From positions 372,001 through 436,000 of the forward strand of contig CAWCUK010000001.1 of the NCBI GenBank assembly GCA_963798775.1: DNA of 64,000 nucleotides, written 5' to 3'. Below the pieces are notes generated by a model. It was not told where the DNA came from. It worked only from the letters and a program-made list of their open reading frames with translations, and made no database searches. This document shows positions 45,823 to 54,241 of this stretch, in pieces; position 1 is the first letter of the stretch, and each line of letters starts with the position of its first letter. The position numbers were made by a program, and so were the translations under genes. This DNA comes from CAWCUK01 sp963798775. GTDB taxonomy: Bacteria > Bacteroidota > Ignavibacteria > Ignavibacteriales > Ignavibacteriaceae.

Positions 45823-47802
45823 CTATTTTATAAGCATCATTTTCTTAATATTAAAATAATCTTTCGAAGAAATCGAATAGAAATAAACTCCGCTGGAAAG
45901 ACGCTTACCGTTTACAACACCGTTAAAATTTAATTGATATTTTCCGGCAGGTTTTTCTTCATCAACCAAAGTTGTCAGTTCGTTTCCAAGCAGGTCAAAT
46001 AATTTTATTTTAACCGGGACAAATCCCGAAACACTTCGTGGAATAGAATATTCTATTGTTGTAGTAGGATTAAACGGATTCGGATAATTTTGTTTTAGTT
46101 CAAACTCTTCAGGTTTTGTTAGATCAACAGGATCAGAGACTTTAACACTTTTTAAGATTTTGTTATCCGGATCTAAAGTTATATAAGTGGGATTTCCTTT
46201 AACATCAAACGTAAATTGCTGCTCAATTTTATTGTTGAAAAAAACTATTGTTGTGTCTCCATCGGAAGTATTGATTTTAAATTCTACAGGCATGGTAAAA
46301 AAAGTTGGATCAAGATTAATAGTTTGGTTTAATTGAAGAATAACTTCATAAATGTTCCCGCTCTTTTTTTCTTTTGTCCATGAATAAGAATAGTTAGGAT
46401 AATTAACTCCATTAATCCATTCGGTAAAAAAATAATTTAAATCCAAGCCGGAAACTCCTTCAGCAACCTTTTGAAAATCCTCTGTAACCGCTGTTCCGTA
46501 AGCTAAAGCCGGATCGTTGGCGTAAGCTCTCATAGTTTTAAAAAATAATGAATCACCTAAAACTCCCCGCAGCATATGAAGAACGACCGCGCCTTTCGCG
46601 TACGTTCTGTTGGAATTAAATATTTCACTTATACTCGAAATATCTTTTACATATATAGAACCTTCCGCGGCCGCTGCTTTAATCATTTCGGCACGAATGA
46701 AAGAATCATAATCATATTTGCTGTACTTAAACTCATAATAAATTGCTTGCAGGTAAGTCGCGAAGCCTTCATTAAGCCAAATGTGGTGCCAGTTTCTGCA
46801 GGTAATTTTATCACCGAACCATTGATGCGCCAGTTCGTGAGATTGAATATCTTCGCCGAAAGTTCCCATTGAAGAAATAGTTTGATGTTCCATTCCTCCG
46901 CTCCACCCGAATTGCGCGTGGCCGTATTTTTCATCTATAAAAGGATAAACGCCAAACTTATCGCTGAAAATTTTCAGCATATCGATTGTCTTAGCCAAAT
47001 TACTTTTATAAACATCATAATATTCCGGGTAAACATAATGAGTAACCGGCATTGAAAAATTTCCGTACTTAAACTCCTGATTAAATTCTCGATAATCAGC
47101 AATAGCAAGCGAAATTAAATATTGAGCGATTGGATGATGATTTTTCCAAAAATAAGTAGCAGTATTATTTTTATTAATAATTGTTTGGGTTAAAGAACCA
47201 TTAGAAACAGCCTTGAAATTTTTATTGCATGTAACAATAACATCGGAAGAATCGGCTTTATCCGCGGGAGTATCTTTACAAGGCCACCAATCGCTCGCGC
47301 CGTACGGTTCGCTTAAAGTATAAATTGCCGGCAAAGAATTATGCTGGCCGAATTCAAAACTGCCGAAGCCGCTGCTGCCTGGAATTCCTTGATAATAAAT
47401 GTTAACCGAAAATTTTTCATTTGAATTAATTGCGGCCGGCAAATTTATTTTTATCTGCTCGTTTTCATGATTGAAATTCAGTCTATTTCCATTCATTAAA
47501 ACAGAATCAACTTTTAATTGTTCTTGAAGATCAAGGAAGAAACTATTTAAGTTTTGAATCGTTGATTTTCCCTCAACCGTAACGGTTCCATTTAAATGGT
47601 TCGGATTATAAGTAATAGTTAAATTAAGCTTATAGTAAGTAATATTAATCGATTGGTCGCCGGGATATTTCGCAAGGTCTATTTTAAGTTTTTTTGCAAA
47701 AGATTTTTTTTCAATATCCGCTATTGATTTATTTTTGATTTGTGCTATGGCGACAAATGAAAAGAGAAAAAGCAGAAATAATATTTTAAATGAAGTTTTC
47801 AT
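45823..47802 (-). CDS. Secreted M1 family zinc aminopeptidase with T9SS sorting domain
   Basis: The start is ATG 47802 (MKTSFKILFLLFLF), 2 bases after the stop of the AddB-like gene, giving 659 residues with a signal peptide ending at VAIAQ. The exopeptidase motif GGMEHQTIS and the zinc motif HELAHQWFG...WLNEGFATYL (HExxH-x18-E) are complete, so it should be an active gluzincin that removes N-terminal residues from peptides. The final 90 residues are the T9SS module (QNYPNPFNPTT, SSGVYFYSISS). It is expected on the cell surface or released, for feeding on external protein. Confidence 0.92.
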   Translation of the reverse strand: MKTSFKILFLLFLFSFVAIAQIKNKSIADIEKKSFAKKLKIDLAKYPGDQSINITYYKLNLTITYNPNHLNGTVTVEGKSTIQNLNSFFLDLQEQLKVDSVLMNGNRLNFNHENEQIKINLPAAINSNEKFSVNIYYQGIPGSSGFGSFEFGQHNSLPAIYTLSEPYGASDWWPCKDTPADKADSSDVIVTCNKNFKAVSNGSLTQTIINKNNTATYFWKNHHPIAQYLISLAIADYREFNQEFKYGNFSMPVTHYVYPEYYDVYKSNLAKTIDMLKIFSDKFGVYPFIDEKYGHAQFGWSGGMEHQTISSMGTFGEDIQSHELAHQWFGDKITCRNWHHIWLNEGFATYLQAIYYEFKYSKYDYDSFIRAEMIKAAAAEGSIYVKDISSISEIFNSNRTYAKGAVVLHMLRGVLGDSLFFKTMRAYANDPALAYGTAVTEDFQKVAEGVSGLDLNYFFTEWINGVNYPNYSYSWTKEKKSGNIYEVILQLNQTINLDPTFFTMPVEFKINTSDGDTTIVFFNNKIEQQFTFDVKGNPTYITLDPDNKILKSVKVSDPVDLTKPEEFELKQNYPNPFNPTTTIEYSIPRSVSGFVPVKIKLFDLLGNELTTLVDEEKPAGKYQLNFNGVVNGKRLSSGVYFYSISSKDYFNIKKMMLIK

Positions 47803-47804
47803 TT

Positions 47805-50800
47805 TTATTGCATTTCTTGAATCCGGCAAATTGGTTTAAAGCTGCAAAACCGGCAAACTTTATCTTCCCTCTCTTTTAATTGTGAAAGATGAAATTTTCC
47901 TTCTGAAATTTGCTTAACATATTTTTTAATTGCCGACAGGCATATTTCAATTAATTCTTCATTCTCTTGAATTAAATCATCATTAGAAATTTTTCTTTTC
48001 CCGCTTCGCCGCATTAAATTTTTTTTGAAATCTTTTTTGCTGAATTTTAACGAATATATTTCAGCGGCACCTGGTGAAAAATCTTCTTTAAGCTGTACTT
48101 TTATTAATTCTTTTGCGGCGTATAAATAAAGTGGAAGTTGAAGTGAAAGTCCTTGATTTAGGAATTCTTTATCCGGAGTTTTTCCGCCGATTTTATAATC
48201 TGTTACTTTAAATTGTTTTCTTTTTCTGTCGATATCAATTCTATCGATTTTTCCGATTACATTCACCTCATCAATTTGAATATTAACTTTTTCGTCTTCA
48301 TTTGTAATTGAGCCAAAGTCAAACTCAAAAAATTCGGGTAAATAGCCGTCAACGCTCTCTCGTTCCAATTCTAAAAATCTATATAAAATTGAATTTTCCG
48401 GTTTTCCGTCAATCCCTAATATTTTTTCTTTCTCATAAAAAGTTAAAGGAGAATCAAAAAGATTCTGCTCCAGTTTTTGTTTTGCAGTATCAAAAATAAT
48501 TTTAAATGCGGCTGCAAAATCTTTATCGGAGGAATTTTGTAGAATAATATTTTTTTCTCTCAGCTTAGTATAAAATTCATACAAAATTTCATGCATCAGA
48601 CTTCCCATTTCCAGCGCTTCAATTTCTTCCGAAGGTTCTTCCATAGGTTTTAATTTTAGAACTCGCTGTGCAAAATATTGATAAGGGCAAAGAGCGTAAG
48701 ATTCCAATTTTGTAATTGAAAATGGTTTTGAACTAAGTTCTTCAAGTTGCTGTTTTGCGGAAGGCGAAATTTTATCATAAATATATCCGGCGTATTCAGA
48801 ATTTTCACTAGTTTCTGTTCGCAGATTATTAATATTTATAGCCGCTTCAATATTTAAATTAAATTTCTCTTGAATAATTTGATTAATATTAAAATCAAAA
48901 TTTTTACCGGCGTTATAAAAGTATTCTTCTTTAGAATAGATTTTGTTTTCGAAATCAGAATAATTTATACGAGAAGTTTCGAATAAATTTGAAAATTCGG
49001 TTAGAAAATTTGATTCAACTAGTTCCTTCTTTTCTTCTTTTATCGGGTAAGATAAATATAATTTTTTATCCCACGCGCAAAGTGATTGGTAAAAATGATA
49101 TCGTTCCTCTGTTTGATGGTTAATATCATTTTTGGTGAATGAACCGGAAAAGAAAATCTCCGGCATATAACGTGTCGGGAAATCTCCGTCGCATAAACCC
49201 GCTATAAAAAGGTAATCAAATTTTAATCCGCGAATTTCGTTCATCGTAGTTATTTGCACACCGAAATTCGGTTTTTCCTTTATGTTAAAACGTGAAGAAG
49301 CAACAGCCGTACGAATAATATTTAAATAATACTTAAGAGAATATTTCTTCCCATCTTTGTTTTCTTTTTCCAGCAGTTCAATTATTTCCGTTACCGTATC
49401 AATTAATGTAGTTATGCTTTTTATATTTTCTTCTTTAGTTTCACTTGATGAATTTATAAGTCGGCCGGGAAGATTTAACAAGTAAATAAGGTCTAAAAAT
49501 TCTTTAAGAAATTCCTTCGGGCGCATCCGCTGTTTGAAAGGCGATAAATATTTATTTATTTCTTTCAGATCTTTCAACGCGTTTTTATAAAGCTTTTTAT
49601 TAAAATTTAACTGTTCATTTTCATCATCATATTCGTTGTATTTTTTAAGGGCGTTTTCTAAAGTTCTTGTCCAATTTTCAAAACCGGAAATAATTTTTAA
49701 ATTAACAGCGGCCCTATGAAGATTGGAAAGATTTATATCTGAAATTTTAATAAAGCCGCCGCTGAGCGCCCGCAAAATGTTTTTATAATAAAAATCGTTT
49801 TCTTGAATTTCCAAAAAATTTAGAAACGAAACAACCGGCGAAGATTCGCTTAAAGAAATGCGGTCGGTAAGATTAAACGGAATTCCGTAAACCGGAAAAA
49901 CGTCTCTTATTAAAGGGGAATATTTACTTATCAAATTAAAAACTAAACATATTTTATTCGGTTCAACCTTCTCTTCGGTTATTAAATCTTTTATTTCTTT
50001 TGCTATTATTTCAATTTCTTTTTCCCGGTTAGGCGCGGTTAATTTTTCTATTTTTTCTTTAAAATCATTAACTATATTTTTCTTCCGGTTTAAGAATAAT
50101 TTTTCACGGACTAAGGACTGGAATTTATTTTTAAATGAAGGTGTTAAATCTTTTATTTCCGTAAAACCATTTTTTTTCAAATTAGCATAGCATTTATCAA
50201 GATGTGAAAACATAAGCGGATTGTAAGCGTAATAATCAAATGAAATAAACGCGCGCGCTGACGTGATATTTGAAATTGAATTTATTATCGAAATTTCGGG
50301 AGAAGTTAATTCATCAAACCCGTTAATAATTATTAAATCAACCGTCGGATAAAGTTGTCTGAATTTTTCTTCAAACCGCTCAGCCATTAAAGTATTTAAT
50401 TCGGCATAAACATCTCCTATTTCCTTTACGGAAAGCTGGAGGCATTTTGATAGATATTCTTCATAAATATCGGAAATATCTAAAGCTTTTTTCTTTTCCG
50501 ATCCGGTTAACTTCTTAGCTTCATCCCTCAATATTGCCGGTGTAATTCCATGTTTTTTGTATTCAGAAATAACATTTTTTATTCTTTCCAAAGTACCGGA
50601 AGGAATATCATTTTTATAATTCGAAAAATACTTCAAATCTAAAGAGAGGAAACTCTGTTTCAAAAGAATGGTTGCCGCAGCTTCGCTTAAAACTTTTCCT
50701 CGTGAAAGAGAATCTAGGAAAAGCATACTTTGCGAAAAAGTTCCTATTGTTTCTAAATTTAATTTGCCGGTTGTGCCGCCCGGAGAAATTGAAATAATTT

Positions 50801-50933
50801 CCTTTTTTAACGCTCTTAGTTTTCTATTTGTAGGAACAATTAATAAAAGTTGATCAAGTCTTCGGGACTTTATTTTTAGTTCTATTTCAAAATCTAAATT
50901 AATAGAAGTTGTTTTATCTTTGGTTAGTATCAT
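47805..50933 (-). CDS. AddB-like PD-(D/E)XK nuclease of the RecB/AddB superfamily
   Basis: The 1042 residues have an N-terminal superfamily I helicase-like region without a Walker A motif (LLIVPTNRKLRALKKE), as in inactivated AddB helicase domains. The C-terminal nuclease domain has MGSLMHEILYEFY, the catalytic GKIDRIDID and VTDYKIGGK motifs and QLPLYLYA. The four Cys of an Fe-S cluster (ALCPYQYF, CRFCSFKPICR) enclose it. AddB works with AddA in double-strand break processing. No addA lies next to it here. It overlaps the CYTH gene by ATGA, so translation is coupled. Confidence 0.85.
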   Translation of the reverse strand: MILTKDKTTSINLDFEIELKIKSRRLDQLLLIVPTNRKLRALKKEIISISPGGTTGKLNLETIGTFSQSMLFLDSLSRGKVLSEAAATILLKQSFLSLDLKYFSNYKNDIPSGTLERIKNVISEYKKHGITPAILRDEAKKLTGSEKKKALDISDIYEEYLSKCLQLSVKEIGDVYAELNTLMAERFEEKFRQLYPTVDLIIINGFDELTSPEISIINSISNITSARAFISFDYYAYNPLMFSHLDKCYANLKKNGFTEIKDLTPSFKNKFQSLVREKLFLNRKKNIVNDFKEKIEKLTAPNREKEIEIIAKEIKDLITEEKVEPNKICLVFNLISKYSPLIRDVFPVYGIPFNLTDRISLSESSPVVSFLNFLEIQENDFYYKNILRALSGGFIKISDINLSNLHRAAVNLKIISGFENWTRTLENALKKYNEYDDENEQLNFNKKLYKNALKDLKEINKYLSPFKQRMRPKEFLKEFLDLIYLLNLPGRLINSSSETKEENIKSITTLIDTVTEIIELLEKENKDGKKYSLKYYLNIIRTAVASSRFNIKEKPNFGVQITTMNEIRGLKFDYLFIAGLCDGDFPTRYMPEIFFSGSFTKNDINHQTEERYHFYQSLCAWDKKLYLSYPIKEEKKELVESNFLTEFSNLFETSRINYSDFENKIYSKEEYFYNAGKNFDFNINQIIQEKFNLNIEAAININNLRTETSENSEYAGYIYDKISPSAKQQLEELSSKPFSITKLESYALCPYQYFAQRVLKLKPMEEPSEEIEALEMGSLMHEILYEFYTKLREKNIILQNSSDKDFAAAFKIIFDTAKQKLEQNLFDSPLTFYEKEKILGIDGKPENSILYRFLELERESVDGYLPEFFEFDFGSITNEDEKVNIQIDEVNVIGKIDRIDIDRKRKQFKVTDYKIGGKTPDKEFLNQGLSLQLPLYLYAAKELIKVQLKEDFSPGAAEIYSLKFSKKDFKKNLMRRSGKRKISNDDLIQENEELIEICLSAIKKYVKQISEGKFHLSQLKEREDKVCRFCSFKPICRIQEMQ

Positions 50934-51445
50934 TTGCTCTTTTTATCTTCGGCTTTAATTAAATCTCTGTAAGATTTCTTAATTTGATTTTTTAATTCCA
51001 GTTCAAGTGCGTCCACAATAAAATTAAATCTTTTTTTAGCGTCCGCCTTTCCGTTTATAACCAATGTTTCAAGTTCTAAGAAATACCCCAGTTCCTTCAC
51101 TTTATCAATATGAATTCTTGTATTATCGTACATGTAAAGTAAACGCTTCTTTTCAACAACTGCTTCAACTTTAAATAAATTATTCAAAAATTTTTCACCG
51201 TTTCCTGAAGAGAAATATAAAACTTCATAATCGGAAAATCTGTCTTTTCCCTTTTCATCGCGGTTGTAGCGGATTAAACTCTGCTCTCCGTTTTCTATCC
51301 TAAGTTTTACAAGATCTTTTGCGATTTTATAATAAACATCTTTTTGATTTAATTCTTTTATAAATTCGGCCTTTAACTTCTGAAGGTTATTTTCTATTTG
51401 TTTTAATGAGTTCAATTTAACTTTTAATTCAAGATTTAGCGGCAT
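50930..51445 (-). CDS. CYTH-domain protein (class IV adenylate cyclase/thiamine triphosphatase-like)
   Basis: The 171 residues start MPLNLELKVKL, with the ExExK-like signature degenerate (LELKVKL). Alternating charged strands (KLRIENGEQSLIRYNRD, VEAVVEKKRLLYMYDNTRIHID, GYFLELETLVI) are typical of the CYTH tunnel that binds triphosphorylated substrates. The activity could be inorganic triphosphatase or adenylate cyclase and cannot be decided here. The ATG lies 26 bases from the methyltransferase stop, and the stop overlaps the AddB-like start. Confidence 0.82.
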   Translation of the reverse strand: MPLNLELKVKLNSLKQIENNLQKLKAEFIKELNQKDVYYKIAKDLVKLRIENGEQSLIRYNRDEKGKDRFSDYEVLYFSSGNGEKFLNNLFKVEAVVEKKRLLYMYDNTRIHIDKVKELGYFLELETLVINGKADAKKRFNFIVDALELELKNQIKKSYRDLIKAEDKKSK

Positions 51446-51471
51446 AACATTTTCTATTTTTCTTTTTGAAA

Positions 51472-52092
51472 CTAGTGATAATTATTTTTTTTATTTATAT
51501 AAATTTGTAAAACTTCTCTTCCCCTTCTCGGTTTAATAGAATCAATTCTTTTCGAAGAAAATTCCAGTGTTAAAAATCGGGAAATATTCTCATAAAATTC
51601 AATTACATTAATACCGAACGGCGGCCCGCCTTCTTTATTTTCTACAGGAAAAAGTATGGCAAATAATTTACCCTCGGCCTTTAATAATAAATTTATTTTT
51701 TCAGCATATTTTTTTCTTCTTTCTGGATTGATTGCACAAAAGAAAGTATAATCGTAAATAATATCAAAGGCATTAAAATAACTACTGTTCAATTCGAAAA
51801 AATCATCTTCGATAAAATTAATAATTACATTTTCATCTTTAGCAAGCTGTTTAGCAAAATTATTAGCCGCTTCTGAGAATTCAAGCGCGGTAACTTTAAA
51901 ATTTTCTTTTGCGGCCGCAACCGAATCATACCCTTTACCGCTTCCTAAAATTAATATACTTTTACCGGGAGTAAAAAATTTTTTATTTTTTAGGAAATTA
52001 ACAAAAACCGGGTTCGGAGATTTTAAATCCCATCCGATTTCATTATTTAAGTATTTGTTATTCCAAAAATTAGGATGATCTATTTTTGTGAT
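51472..52092 (-). CDS. TPMT-like SAM-dependent methyltransferase, apparent ATC start
   Basis: A single uninterrupted frame runs from an in-frame stop just upstream of the ribosome binding site to the TGA/TAA at 51472. It encodes about 206 residues: HPNFWNNKYLNNEIGWDLKS, SAM-binding ILILGSGKGYDSVAAA, EDDFFEL and CAINPERRKKYAEKINLLL, all features of the thiopurine methyltransferase family (PF05724). No ATG, GTG or TTG exists before residue 100. AAGGAG at 52099-52104 sits 6 bases before ATC 52092, so ATC is the most likely start, or an ATG miscalled as ATC. The natural substrate is unknown. Confidence 0.8.
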   Translation of the reverse strand: MTKIDHPNFWNNKYLNNEIGWDLKSPNPVFVNFLKNKKFFTPGKSILILGSGKGYDSVAAAKENFKVTALEFSEAANNFAKQLAKDENVIINFIEDDFFELNSSYFNAFDIIYDYTFFCAINPERRKKYAEKINLLLKAEGKLFAILFPVENKEGGPPFGINVIEFYENISRFLTLEFSSKRIDSIKPRRGREVLQIYINKKNNYH

Positions 52093-52098
52093 ACTTAA

Positions 52099-52104
52099 CT
52101 CCTT
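52099..52104 (-). promoter_or_regulatory. Ribosome binding site pointing to an ATC start codon
   Basis: AAGGAG (minus strand) is followed by a 6-base spacer and ATC at 52092. It is the only plausible ribosome binding site upstream of the methyltransferase frame. Confidence 0.55.
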
Positions 52105-52173
52105 ATCTTAATTTAGTGATTGATATTATTCATCAGAAGTTTAACTTTAATATAAAAAGATATAAAAATAATT

Positions 52174-52818
52174 ATGAAGAAATTAATTTTCACCGCGATA
52201 TTATTAATTCCCTTTTTGTTTATAAATGCTCAGGAAATAGGAGAATTGGCGCCGGAAAAAGAACCGATTATCTTCCCCGATAACGCATTTGGTTTAGATA
52301 TTATGTTCAGTGAAGGCGGCTTTGGTTTAGGAACTTTCTACCGCCATAGAATTACTAATAAAATTACGGTTTTCGCAGATTTATCCGGCTCAGAAGCAAA
52401 GGATGAAAAAGAATTTGAATATGTAGATTACTTTGGAAACACATATACAATCGGCAAGAAAAACCGCGTTTATTTATTTCCTTTTAATTTTGGCGCCCAA
52501 TATCGGCTTTTTGAAAAAGTAATTTATGACAATTTAAGACCTTATTTAAACTTAGGAATCGGTCCTTCCATGGTGTTAACTACACCATACGATAAAGAAT
52601 TTTTCTCCGCTTTCGGCGACGCCAAAGTTAGATTAACTGCCGGAGGCTATTTCGGGCTTGGTGCAAATTTCGGGCTTGATAAAAATAGCCTGGTCGGAAT
52701 TAATCTTCGTTATTATATTATTCATTTTTTTGATAAAGGTGTTGAAAGTTTAGCCGGACGATTTAAAAATAATTTGGGCGGATTCTATTTAACTATAAAT
52801 GTTGGAATGATGTATTGA
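52174..52818 (+). CDS. Small outer-membrane beta-barrel protein of unknown function
   Basis: The 214 residues have a signal peptide ending at FLFINAQ (about 20). The mature part has alternating amphipathic strands (GGFGLGTFYRHRITNKITVFAD, KNRVYLFPFNFGAQYRLF) and an aromatic final residue (GGFYLTINVGMMY), consistent with an 8-strand outer-membrane barrel of the OMP_b-brl class. Its stop overlaps the start of the DUF2461 gene, so the two are coupled. Confidence 0.75.
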   Translation: MKKLIFTAILLIPFLFINAQEIGELAPEKEPIIFPDNAFGLDIMFSEGGFGLGTFYRHRITNKITVFADLSGSEAKDEKEFEYVDYFGNTYTIGKKNRVYLFPFNFGAQYRLFEKVIYDNLRPYLNLGIGPSMVLTTPYDKEFFSAFGDAKVRLTAGGYFGLGANFGLDKNSLVGINLRYYIIHFFDKGVESLAGRFKNNLGGFYLTINVGMMY

Positions 52819-53543
52819 ATTCACTCTCGGAGTTTAACGGATTCAGAAAAGGTATTTTTGCATTCCTATCGGATTTAGAATCGGAAGAAAATAATAATGT
52901 AAGCTGGTTTTCTGAAAATAGAAAGCGTTATGATAATGATGTGGTTCTTCCCGCAAAAGCGTTTGTAAATTCTATCGGGGAATTTTTTAATCAATTAAAT
53001 CCCGCAATCAGAACCGAACCAAAATTTAATAAAACTTTAATGCGCATGAATAAAGATATGCGCTTTACTAAAGGAGTTCCTTACCGCACTTACTTTTTAA
53101 TTCATTTCGGAAGATTTAAACTCGATAGTGAATTTTATGTTTACTTTGATAAAGACGGCTTAGAAATCGGAATTTTCTTAAACAACAAAGCCGGTGATCA
53201 GCTATTCTTTAAAGAAAATTTAATTAAATATTCGAAAGAAATAAAAGAAGTTTTTGAACATTATAATATCGCCGGATTTGATCTTCATAAAATGGATAAA
53301 GAACCGGAACTTGTGGTGAAAAATTTTTTAGCGGAAAAGCATTTTAGACTTCTTGAAAATTTGAAATATATTTTATTTCAAAGAAGTTATAATAAAACAG
53401 AAAATATAATTTATTCAGGAGATTTTTTAAATGAAGCGATAAAAACTTTTTCAGGGTTTTACCCGCTTCTTTGTTTCGCCTACAGCCCGCGGCCGCTTAC
53501 TTTATTAAATGATTTTGAAGAAAGAATGGGAGTTGCTTTTTGA
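52815..53543 (+). CDS. DUF2461 family protein
   Basis: The 242 residues start at TTG 52815, overlapping the stop of the barrel gene by 4 bases. Conserved points of TIGR02453/DUF2461 are NNVSWFSENRKRYDN near residue 28, NKTLMRMNKDMRFTKG and PYRTYFLIHFGR, with a C-terminal acidic end. The family is widespread and its function is unknown. The TTG start and overlap suggest lower, coupled translation. Confidence 0.88.
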   Translation: MNSLSEFNGFRKGIFAFLSDLESEENNNVSWFSENRKRYDNDVVLPAKAFVNSIGEFFNQLNPAIRTEPKFNKTLMRMNKDMRFTKGVPYRTYFLIHFGRFKLDSEFYVYFDKDGLEIGIFLNNKAGDQLFFKENLIKYSKEIKEVFEHYNIAGFDLHKMDKEPELVVKNFLAEKHFRLLENLKYILFQRSYNKTENIIYSGDFLNEAIKTFSGFYPLLCFAYSPRPLTLLNDFEERMGVAF

Positions 53544-53626
53544 ATTTTTCTGATCCGGAATTCATCGATCTTATTTAAAATTCTACACCGAAAAATATTA
53601 GACTTTTTTTATTTGATATCTCAAAA

Positions 53627-54166
53627 TTATTTCCACTTAATAGTACAGCCGATTGAGAAAGTTTCCGGGATTGAAATTTCTTCACCATCTAATAATTCAT
53701 CAATAGAATCTGTAAGATATTTGCTCTTTACTTGTTCCGGTTCTTTCCAATTATCATCAATTTTTCCGTGATAAACTAAATTCCTTTCTTCATCAAAAAG
53801 AAAAATTTCCGGCGTATGAGTTGCGCCGAAAGCTTTTGCCGTTGTTTGCTCTTCGTCCCTTAAATAAGGGAAATTAAATTTTCTTTCTTCAGCTCTTTTC
53901 TTCATATTTTCAAACGAATCATCTTCATACCGGGAAGCATCATTAGCGTTTATAGCAATTACTTGAACTCCTTTTTCCCTGTATTCATCTTGTATATTTT
54001 TTATTCTATTTTCGTAAGCCTGCACATAAGGACAATGATTGCAGCTGAAAATTACAATCAATATTTTTTTATCAGCAAAATCTTTTAAACTATAATATTT
54101 ATCATCAACCGCGGGAAGGTTAAAATTTGGAATTTTTGAACCAATTTTTAATGTTAGCGTAGCCAT
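53627..54166 (-). CDS. Thioredoxin-fold peroxiredoxin-like (AhpC/TSA) protein
   Basis: The 179 residues start ATG 54166 (MATLTLKIGSKIPNFNL). The redox motif SCNHCPYVQAYE (Cys-x-x-Cys, about residues 42-45) lies in the position of the AhpC/TSA peroxidatic loop, as in the TlpA/ResA-like and thioredoxin family proteins annotated as redoxins. It has no signal peptide, so it is cytoplasmic. The cis-Pro segment THTPEIFLFD is present. Its role is thiol-disulphide exchange or peroxide defence. Confidence 0.88.
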   Translation of the reverse strand: MATLTLKIGSKIPNFNLPAVDDKYYSLKDFADKKILIVIFSCNHCPYVQAYENRIKNIQDEYREKGVQVIAINANDASRYEDDSFENMKKRAEERKFNFPYLRDEEQTTAKAFGATHTPEIFLFDEERNLVYHGKIDDNWKEPEQVKSKYLTDSIDELLDGEEISIPETFSIGCTIKWK

Positions 54167-54241
54167 AAAATTCTCCGTAAATTTTGCAGAAATCCTTAAT
54201 AGTAAATAAATTACACATTAAATAATATTTATGGAAAAATC

